NCBI RefSeq assembly: GCF_021568705.1
Contig: NZ_JAKGTH010000006.1
Location: 912,759 to 976,758, forward strand
Length of the DNA stretch: 64,000 bases
Reading direction: 5' to 3'
Origin: Gillisia lutea
GTDB taxonomy: Bacteria > Bacteroidota > Bacteroidia > Flavobacteriales > Flavobacteriaceae
Part shown: piece by piece, positions 53,577-62,101 of the stretch
How positions within the stretch are numbered: the stretch's first letter is position 1
How the letters are laid out: the number at the start of each line of letters is the position of its first letter
Notes under the pieces: generated by a model
What the model saw: only the letters and a program-made list of their open reading frames with translations
The model's database searches: none
What the model was told of the DNA's origin: nothing
Position numbers and translations under genes: made by a program

Positions 53577-54245
53577 ATGGGGTATATTTTACATTTAGAA
53601 GCTGAATTTCAAAATAATGCAAATGAAAATATTGCGGTGGGACAAAAGGCCTATATGCGAAATCAGTTTAAGTTCTTCGGAATCAAAACTCCTTTACGAA
53701 GAGAAATTCAAAAGCCATTTTTAGTAAAACAGTTTTTGCCACCTAAGAAGAAAGTGCCGCTACTGGCAAAGGAATTGTGGGACAAACCTGAGCGGGAATA
53801 TCAGTTCTTTGCTCAAGAACTGGTTTTTAAATATGTTAAAGAATTTGAGGAGTCAGATATAGAGTTATTCGAATTTATGATCATTCATAAATCGTGGTGG
53901 GATACCGTAGATTTTATCGCGGTTAAATTGGTGGGTTCCTACTTAAAGAAGTATCCTCAAAAAAAGGAATTTTATGTAGATAGATGGTTGCGGTCAAATA
54001 ATATTTGGTTGCAAAGAACAGCAATCATCTTTCAATTAAAATATAAAACAGAAGTAGATACAGGGATATTAGAAAAATCCATTCAGTCCCTGTTGGGGTC
54101 AAAGGAGTTTTTCATCAATAAAGCTATTGGATGGATGTTAAGGGAATATAGCAAGACGAATCCGGTTTGGGTAAGAGAATTTGTTAAGCGTACCGCTTTG
54201 GCAAACCAGAGTAAAAAGGAGGCTTTAAGATTAATGAGAGATTAA
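53577..54245 (+). CDS. AlkD-like DNA alkylation repair protein
   Basis: 222 residues in an all-helical HEAT-like repeat fold. Recognisable stretches are FFGIKTPLRREIQKPF, the WDKPEREYQFFAQELVFKY helix, HKSWWDTVDFIA, NIWLQRTAIIFQL and FFINKAIGWMLREYSKTNP. AlkD-type glycosylases remove bulky or charged N3/N7-alkylpurines without base flipping. It starts 15 bases after lipB and is convergent with the next gene, with only 15 bases between the two stops. Confidence 0.92.
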   Translation: MGYILHLEAEFQNNANENIAVGQKAYMRNQFKFFGIKTPLRREIQKPFLVKQFLPPKKKVPLLAKELWDKPEREYQFFAQELVFKYVKEFEESDIELFEFMIIHKSWWDTVDFIAVKLVGSYLKKYPQKKEFYVDRWLRSNNIWLQRTAIIFQLKYKTEVDTGILEKSIQSLLGSKEFFINKAIGWMLREYSKTNPVWVREFVKRTALANQSKKEALRLMRD

Positions 54246-54260
54246 TTTATAGTTTCTTAT

Positions 54261-56708
54261 TTAAAACCTATAATACAAAATACTGTCATCTTCCGCTTTT
54301 ACAGCAAATCCTTCATTTTTAGATTCTGACATATCGATTTCTGAAGTTCCATATACCGGGAAATTTGAGAGTAATTTTCCCTTGTTATTAAATACATACA
54401 CTCGCTGAGCCTGCGTATCGGTGACAGCTATGTAGGTCTTACCATTCACTACATGTAGCTTAGGACTGGTGTACAGACCGAAATCCATCGTGATTTCAAC
54501 ACCATTGATATTTAAAAAGTTTTCCGACATCCAAACCAAATTGTTCTTATCGGCATCCAGCTTAACATTTAAAGGGTATGCGATTGTCTCCCTCGTTATC
54601 TTTCCTTGTTGATCTATATGTAGCAATTCTCCGGTAGATGAAATTGAAATGAAGTCATCTTTATACAGATACCATGCATTTTCTGAAAGTTCTATTTTTC
54701 CTTTTACAGTAATGCGCTCCTTTCCTTGTCGGCTCAAAATATGTAACTTTCCGTTTACCTCCGGAACAAGGATGTAATCTTTATTTTTTACTCGTATGTG
54801 TTTAGGAGGATTTGAAATTTCATTTTCTGTCTTTTTGAAATCGAAACCTTTTACTAGTTTTCCCGCTTTATCATACATCAGCGCATTTTTGCCCTGAGTT
54901 ATTACAAACCTATAATTTCTGTTATTATCGTAATCCATAATTGCCAATGGTTGCGTAATGGCGTCTTTAAATTCTATAGGAAAAGGTTTTACGGTATTTC
55001 CATTTCTATCTATAATTTCCAAACTGCTTTGTGTGCTAAAGGCCAATTGTAAATTACCGTTCTTAAATAAATCTACCTGATGAATCTTCCCAGTGATCTG
55101 ACTGCTGAGTTGTTTTTTCCAAAGAAGTTTTCCTTGTGTTGAAAAAAGATATAATTGATTTTTTTCATCCTGTACCGCAATTTCGGGCTGATTATTTTCG
55201 TGATTTTGAACTACATAAGCCGGACCTGATACCGGAGCTTCTAATTTAATGGAAGTGGTTTCCTGAATTTTTTCGTTAGAATTTTCTGATTTGTCTAAGA
55301 CACCGTGAACGTGAGCGAAACCTTCATTTTGTACAAACTGAAGTGCGGCAATAGAGAAATCATCTAGCTTAAGATTATTAAAATCTTCTATATTATCTTC
55401 TGAAAGATTCTGCTTAAGAACAGTTTTAAACTGTGAAATCTTTGTAACGAACATTAAAGAAGAGGCTTCGGTTAGATTTTCTAAACTTGATTGGTAGAAT
55501 TCCTGATTTTCCAAAGTGCTTCCGTTCTGGAAATTTGAAATAATATCCTGAAGTGCTTCTTTATCTTCTGAAAAAACCATAAAACTCTCAATAAACACGT
55601 AAAATTTGAGGTCCATTTCTTCTACAAGAGGATTGAGATACTTGAGGAAATTTTGTGTGGGAAGTAAGTTATAGATCTTTTCTCCTCGAAATTCACTTTC
55701 AGGGATGGTAGGAGTTTCAAAAACGTCGGCAGCCAGGGTAGGATCTGTGGTTTGTAACGCTAAAACCTTGCTCTTTTCGCTGTAAATTATACCCGCTTCC
55801 TTGCTATACCGCAAGATGTGATCGGGTGGTATTTGTAATGAGTCATTGCGGTAATTGGCAAGATTCTTCTCTAAATTATCGATTTTGGCATAGGTAAATG
55901 AATAGAAACCAGCTGAACTTGTTGGGGTAACCTTAGCTAGATCATTTTTATAAACTCCCACATTTTGAAATACTTTTAATAGTTTGTCTTTATTAAAATT
56001 GGAAGTTGTTATACCATTTACTGCTATTTTCTTGTTGTTTATGTCCAGATCTAAAACACTCCAATCTGCTAAATGAAATATTGGGATTTGTAGATTAGGA
56101 AATATCTTGTCTAACTGAGTGTCTAGATAATTGTGATTTATGAAAATGGATGATTTCTTTTTATCTGCTCCTTTAAATGCCATTCTCAAGGCCGGGTTTT
56201 CTTTCAATCTTTCTTCAGCATTTGTAAGTACAGATTCTAATAAGCTTTTAGAATTACTCACCAGAAAGGTGTTTTTGTGAAAAGATGTAAATACGGTAGT
56301 TTTATTGAAGCTATACTTTTTATAAGTTGTGCCCTTAAGTTTGAAGGTTTCTACCGATTTGTTTTGAATGGAGTCTAGATCGATATTGTCTGGCAATTTA
56401 GTAGTTATAAGAAGATAATTCTTTATTCTGTTCTTATCTGGGACTAAGCAAATAAGGTTGTTAGCGCTTTGCAGATAGGGCTGGAGAAAATTAATACCAT
56501 TTTTTAAACCGCTTTCTATTAGTATATCCTTATTTAAAAGTTGAGAACTGTCTATTGCACTATAAAAATCTGTTGCTTGCGTAGTTTTTATTATATAAGC
56601 TGATTTTTTTGGGATAAAATATAAAAGATCGGCTTCTTTGCTAGAGGAGTTATTTTGACAAGATATTAAGCAGACAACGGCTATGAAAGCAGCAACTAAC
56701 TTCTTCAT
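54261..56708 (-). CDS. Large lipoprotein with C-terminal beta-propeller-like repeats, unknown function
   Basis: 815 residues with a lipobox LISC (C17). The first 470 residues are mixed alpha/beta with a FIPKKSAYIIKTTQATDFY start of DUF3352-like appearance. The last 320 residues form repeated four-stranded blades, such as GKLLWKKQL, YDKAGKLVKGF, ILSRQGKERITV and VFNNKGKLLSNF, like a PQQ-type propeller. A propeller plus a DUF3352-like part suggests an envelope assembly or scaffold protein, which is inference. It lies 29 bases downstream of rnhB and probably shares its transcript. Confidence 0.75.
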   Translation of the reverse strand: MKKLVAAFIAVVCLISCQNNSSSKEADLLYFIPKKSAYIIKTTQATDFYSAIDSSQLLNKDILIESGLKNGINFLQPYLQSANNLICLVPDKNRIKNYLLITTKLPDNIDLDSIQNKSVETFKLKGTTYKKYSFNKTTVFTSFHKNTFLVSNSKSLLESVLTNAEERLKENPALRMAFKGADKKKSSIFINHNYLDTQLDKIFPNLQIPIFHLADWSVLDLDINNKKIAVNGITTSNFNKDKLLKVFQNVGVYKNDLAKVTPTSSAGFYSFTYAKIDNLEKNLANYRNDSLQIPPDHILRYSKEAGIIYSEKSKVLALQTTDPTLAADVFETPTIPESEFRGEKIYNLLPTQNFLKYLNPLVEEMDLKFYVFIESFMVFSEDKEALQDIISNFQNGSTLENQEFYQSSLENLTEASSLMFVTKISQFKTVLKQNLSEDNIEDFNNLKLDDFSIAALQFVQNEGFAHVHGVLDKSENSNEKIQETTSIKLEAPVSGPAYVVQNHENNQPEIAVQDEKNQLYLFSTQGKLLWKKQLSSQITGKIHQVDLFKNGNLQLAFSTQSSLEIIDRNGNTVKPFPIEFKDAITQPLAIMDYDNNRNYRFVITQGKNALMYDKAGKLVKGFDFKKTENEISNPPKHIRVKNKDYILVPEVNGKLHILSRQGKERITVKGKIELSENAWYLYKDDFISISSTGELLHIDQQGKITRETIAYPLNVKLDADKNNLVWMSENFLNINGVEITMDFGLYTSPKLHVVNGKTYIAVTDTQAQRVYVFNNKGKLLSNFPVYGTSEIDMSESKNEGFAVKAEDDSILYYRF

Positions 56709-56737
56709 AAATCAGGGGTTTTCGCAAATGTACTAAG

Positions 56738-57337
56738 TTATATGTCAAGTTTCAACTGCTCTGGTAAAAGCCTGAAGCTTCTTCGATGATATTTTGTAAT
56801 ACCAAATTCTACAATAGCAGCGCGATGTTCCTTTGTGGGATAGCCTTTGTTCTGTTTCCAATTATACATTGGGTACTCTTCATGAATTTTTGTCATATAA
56901 GCGTCGCGATACGTTTTTGCAAGGATGGATGCTGCCGCAATATTTAGGTATTTTCCATCTCCTTTTATTACACATAGATGAGGGATTTCTTTGTAGGTCT
57001 TGAATCTATTTCCATCCACCAGAATATGATCGGGTATAGATACTAACTGTTCAATGCTATCATGCATGGCGAGTATAGAGGCGTTTAGGATATTTATTTC
57101 ATCTATTTTGATATTATCTATATGGGCTATACCAAAACATAGGGCTTCATTTTCAATTATTTCTTTTAAATAAGTTCGATTTGACAACGATACAATCTTC
57201 GAGTCATTCAACTTTGGGTTTTTGAATCGTTTGGGAAGTACAACTGCGGCTGCAGTTACAGGTCCTGCAAGACAGCCTCTTCCAGCTTCATCGGTCCCGC
57301 ATTCTATCCCCTTTTTATAATATGAATTTAATAACAT
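56738..57337 (-). CDS. rnhB: Ribonuclease HII
   Basis: 199 residues, normal length. The metal-binding acidic residues are D16 and E17 in GTDEAGRG and D108 in ILVDGN, and the RNase HII stretch [12 protein letters not shown] (D45) is present. It removes single ribonucleotides and RNA from DNA-RNA hybrids. It is transcribed away from the SusC gene, with a 169-base gap between them. Confidence 0.96.
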   Translation of the reverse strand: MLLNSYYKKGIECGTDEAGRGCLAGPVTAAAVVLPKRFKNPKLNDSKIVSLSNRTYLKEIIENEALCFGIAHIDNIKIDEINILNASILAMHDSIEQLVSIPDHILVDGNRFKTYKEIPHLCVIKGDGKYLNIAAASILAKTYRDAYMTKIHEEYPMYNWKQNKGYPTKEHRAAIVEFGITKYHRRSFRLLPEQLKLDI

Positions 57338-57446
57338 TGAAATAATTTATGATTTATTTTAAGAAACCTACGCAACCATTCTAAGATTAATGCATCTACG
57401 AAGTAGCGTTGTGTTAAGATTTTAACACTTCAAATCTCATGATCAA

Positions 57447-57478
57447 TTTGTTATATTAAGAAATTATTATGATTTTTG
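57447..57478 (+). promoter_or_regulatory. Promoter candidate for the SusC/SusD genes
   Basis: TTTG (57447-57450), 20 bases, GATTTTTG (57471-57478). It has one mismatch to TAnnTTTG and the same 20-base spacing as the tRNA-Phe and lysS promoters. The predicted leader is about 23 bases. Confidence 0.55.
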
Positions 57479-57506
57479 GCGCAGGCTAATTCAAATTAAC
57501 AAAATA

Positions 57507-60500
57507 ATGAAAAAAAGATTAAATGGAATTCTAACGCTGTTTCTAGCGTTCGTTGTGCAATTGACTTTTGCACAAGAGAAGACGGTTACTGGTATGGTAA
57601 CTGATGCGGAAGGGATGCCTCTTCCAGGTGTTAACGTGGTTATTCGTGGTACCAATACTGGTGCTCAGAGTGATTTTGACGGTAATTATTCTATAAAAGC
57701 AGAACAGAACCAAGTTCTTGTTTTTAGTTATGTAGGCTTTTTAACTCAATCGCGTACTGTAGGTGCGCAATCGGTTATAAATGTTACAATGGAAGAAGAT
57801 GCAGCTGTTTTAGACGAAGTTATTGTTCTGGGATACAGTACCAAAGGAGTTGAAGAAGTTACAGGGTCTTCAGTTCAATTAGGTGGTGCAGAGTTGGCGG
57901 AATCTCCAACAGTTTCTGTAGATCAAGCTCTACAGGGTAGAGTCGCTGGACTTCAAATCTCTCAAGCCTCAGGTACTCCGGGTTCTGTCGCGGATATCCG
58001 AATTAGAGGTATAAGTTCGATTAATGCCGATAATGATCCTCTTTATGTAATAGATGGGGTGCCGGTTACAAACAATAATATTTCGGGAAGTACTAGTTAT
58101 TCTTCTTTAAACCCTTTGGCTTCTATTAATAGTCAGGATATCGAAACTTTAACAGTATTAAAAGATGCTTCGGCAACTGCAGCTTATGGTGCACGTGGAT
58201 CTAATGGGGTAATTGTTATTACTACCAAATCTGGGAAATCAGGTGATACAAAATTCACATTTTCTTCCCAAGTAGGTTTTCAAAATGATGCTTACAACAA
58301 AAGAGATGTGTTAAAAGGAGCAGAGAGATATACTTTATTAAATGAAGCTCTTTACAGATCTTACGGACCAAATGGTACTATCGCTGATTTAGGAATTTCT
58401 GGCCCAGAAAATGGGATTTCAGAACTTCTTTCTGTGGATGATTTTTATGATGGAGTTACGGATAATAACTGGTCAGGTGAAATTAGAAATGAAGATGCTT
58501 TAACGCAGAATTATACTTTCTCTGCTTCAGGAGGTGGTGATAAATCTAACTTCTATGCATCTTTAGGTTATAACAAAACTGAAGCTACTGTAATTGGTAG
58601 TGCTTTTGAGAGAATCAATGGATCATTAAGCTTTGATAGAGATTTAAGGGATAATTTAAATTTGAGTACTTCTATAAATGTTTCTAACATTACTCAGAAT
58701 CCGGTTCTTGAGAACGGAACTTTCTTTTCAAATCCTTTCATTACAAGATATTTGATGAATCCTTTTAACAGTATTAGAAATGATGATGGTTCATATAATA
58801 TCGATCTTCCTTTTGGGTCTCTTCCAAACATTTTTTATGTTAACGAGAATAACGTGACTAGAAATGCATTAACAAGAGCGATTTCAAATACCAAATTGGA
58901 TTGGGAATTATATGATGGTCTTACGTTCTCTAATAGAATTAGTATAGATTACCAATTAAACGAATATACTTCTTACAGAAATAGATATGAAGGTGATGCT
59001 GATGATATTAATGGTAGCATTGAAGTGAGTGATGAAAAGAACTTTAACTTAGTATACCAATCATCTTTAAACTATGGTTTCAAATTAGGAGAAGACCATA
59101 ATTTTGATATTACCGCTCTTTTTGAATATCAAAAGAATCAAAACTCTTATTTATATGGTTCAGGTGAAAACTTTCCTGTAGATGGTTTAATTCAAATAAA
59201 TACTGCAAGTGCTAATTTTGATGCAGATTCTCAATTTAGTGACTGGTATAATGTGTCTTATTTAGGATTAGTAAACTATAACTATGCTGGTAAGTACGTA
59301 ATTGATGGAACTATCCGTCGTGAAGGATCTTCTCGATTTGCACCAAACAATAGATTTGGTACGTTTGGTTCTGTAGGTGCAGCCTGGAATGTTCATAGAG
59401 AAGATTTTATGTCAGGTAATATCTTCAATACGCTTAGATTAAGAGGATCTTTTGGTATTACAGGTAACAATGGTGTTGGACTTAATGCTTACCAACCTTT
59501 ATTAACTTATAGTGCAAACTATGCAGATAATGGTGCAGGTTTTCCTTCTCAGTTTGGAAATGCCGATCTTACATGGGAAAAAGGAGAATCTTTTGATGTA
59601 GGTCTTTCTTTCGGAATTCTTCAAAACAGAATTTCTGGATCTTTTGCTTACTACAACCGTAGAACATATGATCTTTTATTAGACGTGCCATTATCTTTAA
59701 CGACTGGTTTTGATGTTCAAGCTAGAAACGTTGGGGAAATGGTGAATAAAGGTATTGAAGCTGAATTAGCTTTTGATGTTATTAAAACAGAAGACTTTAC
59801 TTGGAATATTTCTGCTAACTATGCAACTGTAGATAACGAAGTTACTGAACTAGCTCTTGGAGCAAATGGAAGTGAATTAGATACTGAAGCAGGTAGTAGT
59901 TATAAAACAACTAGAACTGGTTTACCATTGCGTTCTTGGTTCATGAGAACTTGGGCAGGGGTAGATTCTGAAACTGGATCTCCTACTTGGTATCTTAATG
60001 GTGTAGATGGTGAAGTAACTTCAAACTATAATGCCGCAGCTAGAGTTGATCAAGGCGCTAGTGCTTTACCAACATATTCTGGTGGTTTAGGAATGAGATT
60101 AAATTACAAAGGGTTCTTCGCTGAAGGAAATGCATCTTTTGCAGGTGGACACAAAATCTATGAGCAATACGCACAATTTTATTTAAGAACTAACTCTTTC
60201 ACTTTGAATTCTTATAATGGTGTAAGTGAGCTATTAGATAGATGGCAACAACCTGGAGATATTACAAATGTACCTAAATTAGACTATGGTAGAAATGATA
60301 ACTTCCATGCAACTTCGTCACGTCATTTATATGATGGAGATTATATTAGATTGAAAAATGTTGCAATTGGATATTCTATACCTTCTAAGTTTGTTGAATC
60401 TGTTGGAATTGATGGTTTAACGCTTACATTACGGGGTACAAATGTTGCTACATGGGTAAAAGATGATGGTTTATTATTGGATCCCGAAGTTAGAGCGAAT

Positions 60501-60566
60501 GGATACACTGCATTAACTACGCCTCCTGTTGAATCATACACTTTAGGAGTTAACATTAAATTTTAA
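57507..60566 (+). CDS. SusC/RagA-family TonB-dependent outer-membrane transporter
   Basis: 1019 residues. A signal peptide (about 1-22, ending TFAQ) is followed by a carboxypeptidase-like regulatory domain (about 24-100, VTGMVTDAEGMPLPGVNV and SYVGF), a TonB box region (LDEVIVLGY) and a plug domain (about 115-240, RIRGISSINADNDPLYVIDG). The rest is a 22-strand barrel ending in YTLGVNIKF. It imports bulky nutrients with TonB energy together with the SusD lipoprotein encoded next. No glycoside hydrolase lies nearby, so glycan uptake is not indicated. Peptides are one alternative. Confidence 0.95.
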   Translation: MKKRLNGILTLFLAFVVQLTFAQEKTVTGMVTDAEGMPLPGVNVVIRGTNTGAQSDFDGNYSIKAEQNQVLVFSYVGFLTQSRTVGAQSVINVTMEEDAAVLDEVIVLGYSTKGVEEVTGSSVQLGGAELAESPTVSVDQALQGRVAGLQISQASGTPGSVADIRIRGISSINADNDPLYVIDGVPVTNNNISGSTSYSSLNPLASINSQDIETLTVLKDASATAAYGARGSNGVIVITTKSGKSGDTKFTFSSQVGFQNDAYNKRDVLKGAERYTLLNEALYRSYGPNGTIADLGISGPENGISELLSVDDFYDGVTDNNWSGEIRNEDALTQNYTFSASGGGDKSNFYASLGYNKTEATVIGSAFERINGSLSFDRDLRDNLNLSTSINVSNITQNPVLENGTFFSNPFITRYLMNPFNSIRNDDGSYNIDLPFGSLPNIFYVNENNVTRNALTRAISNTKLDWELYDGLTFSNRISIDYQLNEYTSYRNRYEGDADDINGSIEVSDEKNFNLVYQSSLNYGFKLGEDHNFDITALFEYQKNQNSYLYGSGENFPVDGLIQINTASANFDADSQFSDWYNVSYLGLVNYNYAGKYVIDGTIRREGSSRFAPNNRFGTFGSVGAAWNVHREDFMSGNIFNTLRLRGSFGITGNNGVGLNAYQPLLTYSANYADNGAGFPSQFGNADLTWEKGESFDVGLSFGILQNRISGSFAYYNRRTYDLLLDVPLSLTTGFDVQARNVGEMVNKGIEAELAFDVIKTEDFTWNISANYATVDNEVTELALGANGSELDTEAGSSYKTTRTGLPLRSWFMRTWAGVDSETGSPTWYLNGVDGEVTSNYNAAARVDQGASALPTYSGGLGMRLNYKGFFAEGNASFAGGHKIYEQYAQFYLRTNSFTLNSYNGVSELLDRWQQPGDITNVPKLDYGRNDNFHATSSRHLYDGDYIRLKNVAIGYSIPSKFVESVGIDGLTLTLRGTNVATWVKDDGLLLDPEVRANGYTALTTPPVESYTLGVNIKF

Positions 60567-60571
60567 GAAAA

Positions 60572-61990
60572 ATGAAAAAGAGCTTTAAATATTTATTTAC
60601 AATTGCTTTAGGTCTTGGGGTTTTATCCTCTTGCTCTGAAGATAGTTTAGATCCAACTTTACAGCAATCTAAAGATATCGTTATTAGTGTAAACACGATT
60701 AATGATCTTCAAGCTGTAATCAACGGAGCTTATAACAGAATGTCTCTAACCGACTATTATGGAAGAGACAAGATCATTTTAGGAGAAGTGTTTTCAGATA
60801 ATACTTCCTCTAATGCTAATTCAAATCGTTTCGTAGCCGAAGCGAGAATGGATTTATTGCCAACTTCTGCAATTGCTGAAACTTTATGGGCAAGACTGTA
60901 TACGGTTATTGGGTCTGCTAATATCGTTATCAATGCTGAAGATATTACTGGAGATGAAGCGGAAATTAATCAGATAAAAGGTCAAGCTTATGTTATTAGA
61001 GCTTTAGCTCATTTTGATCTTCTAACTTTTTATGGACAACAGAACGTTAATGGCGGTGGTCTTTCGTCTTTAGGAGTGCCATATGTTACTGCTTTTAGAG
61101 ATGAAAATAGCTTATTTCCTGCACGTAACACTGTGCAAGAAGTTAGAGATATGGCTTATGCAGATTTAACAGCTGCTAAAGGTTTGATGGATGATAGGGT
61201 AGGGAATGTTGAATACATCAATACCTACGCGGCAAGTGCTATAGAAGCAAGAATAGCAAATTACTTCGGTGATTGGCAAAGGTCTTTAGATGCTGCTGAA
61301 GAAGTAGTTTTATCTGATAATTTTTCAGTAATTTCAGAAAGTGCTTTCTTAAACTCTTTTGTAATAGATGGTGCGTCTAATTCAGTATTTGAAATAGCTG
61401 CTTCTGAAACTGATAATGAAGGAATTAATGGTCTTGCAAATATTTACCAGCAAGGTAGCTATGGTGATGTTATTGCATTGCCTAATTTAGCTGCTATCTA
61501 TGAAGAAGGTGATGTTCGTGGGGTTTCTGATTTTAATCCGGCTGATGATGAAGATCCAACAACCGTGATTGGTTTGCATCCTAATGGAGCTTTAAGAAAT
61601 GTGGGTAAATATCCTTCTTATGCTCCTTATAAGGATAATATTTCTGTGGTGCGATATGAAGAGGTTGTGTTAATTTATGCTGAAGCTTTATTGGAAACAG
61701 CTAGTCCTGCGGAAGCACTTACTTATCTTAATATGATACCTTCTAATAGAGGTGCTAGTGCTTACACCGAGGCTACTAAAGCGAACATTCTTTTAGAAAG
61801 AAGAAAGGAATTGGCATTTGAAGGTTTCAGATTTCATGACTTGGCGAGAACTAAAATGGATATTCCATTTGTAGATGTTGCTTTACAATTCCATGAAGGT
61901 CCTACTTATGGAAGTTTTAATTATGCATTGCCAATTCCTCTTGCAGAGGATGATGCAAATGCTAACCTTGTTCAGAATTTTGGTTACTAA
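60572..61990 (+). CDS. SusD/RagB-family surface lipoprotein
   Basis: 472 residues with a lipobox LSSC (C21) and the SusD TPR-like helical scaffold. The conserved C-terminal region reads EVVLIYAEALLE and ERRKELAFEGFRFHDLARTK. It caps the SusC barrel and captures substrate at the cell surface. It follows the SusC gene by five bases and a terminator follows it, so the two form a transport unit of two genes. Confidence 0.95.
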   Translation: MKKSFKYLFTIALGLGVLSSCSEDSLDPTLQQSKDIVISVNTINDLQAVINGAYNRMSLTDYYGRDKIILGEVFSDNTSSNANSNRFVAEARMDLLPTSAIAETLWARLYTVIGSANIVINAEDITGDEAEINQIKGQAYVIRALAHFDLLTFYGQQNVNGGGLSSLGVPYVTAFRDENSLFPARNTVQEVRDMAYADLTAAKGLMDDRVGNVEYINTYAASAIEARIANYFGDWQRSLDAAEEVVLSDNFSVISESAFLNSFVIDGASNSVFEIAASETDNEGINGLANIYQQGSYGDVIALPNLAAIYEEGDVRGVSDFNPADDEDPTTVIGLHPNGALRNVGKYPSYAPYKDNISVVRYEEVVLIYAEALLETASPAEALTYLNMIPSNRGASAYTEATKANILLERRKELAFEGFRFHDLARTKMDIPFVDVALQFHEGPTYGSFNYALPIPLAEDDANANLVQNFGY

Positions 61991-62006
61991 GGTTATTAAT
62001 TAATAT

Positions 62007-62037
62007 AAAAAAAACCACCCTTTATGGGTGGTTTTTT
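62007..62037 (+). terminator. Intrinsic terminator after SusD
   Basis: CCACCC pairs with GGGTGG, flanked by eight A on the left and six T on the right, around a TTTAT loop. Confidence 0.9.
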
Positions 62038-62101
62038 GTTTTTATAGGAATGCTGTGTGTTCGCTTTATTATTTTACTTTTGTAGTATTCTTATCTTACA
62101 T

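Noticed and set aside
54261..56708. Assignment of the lipoprotein as BamB
   Set aside because: It is twice the length of BamB and only the C-terminal part is propeller-like.
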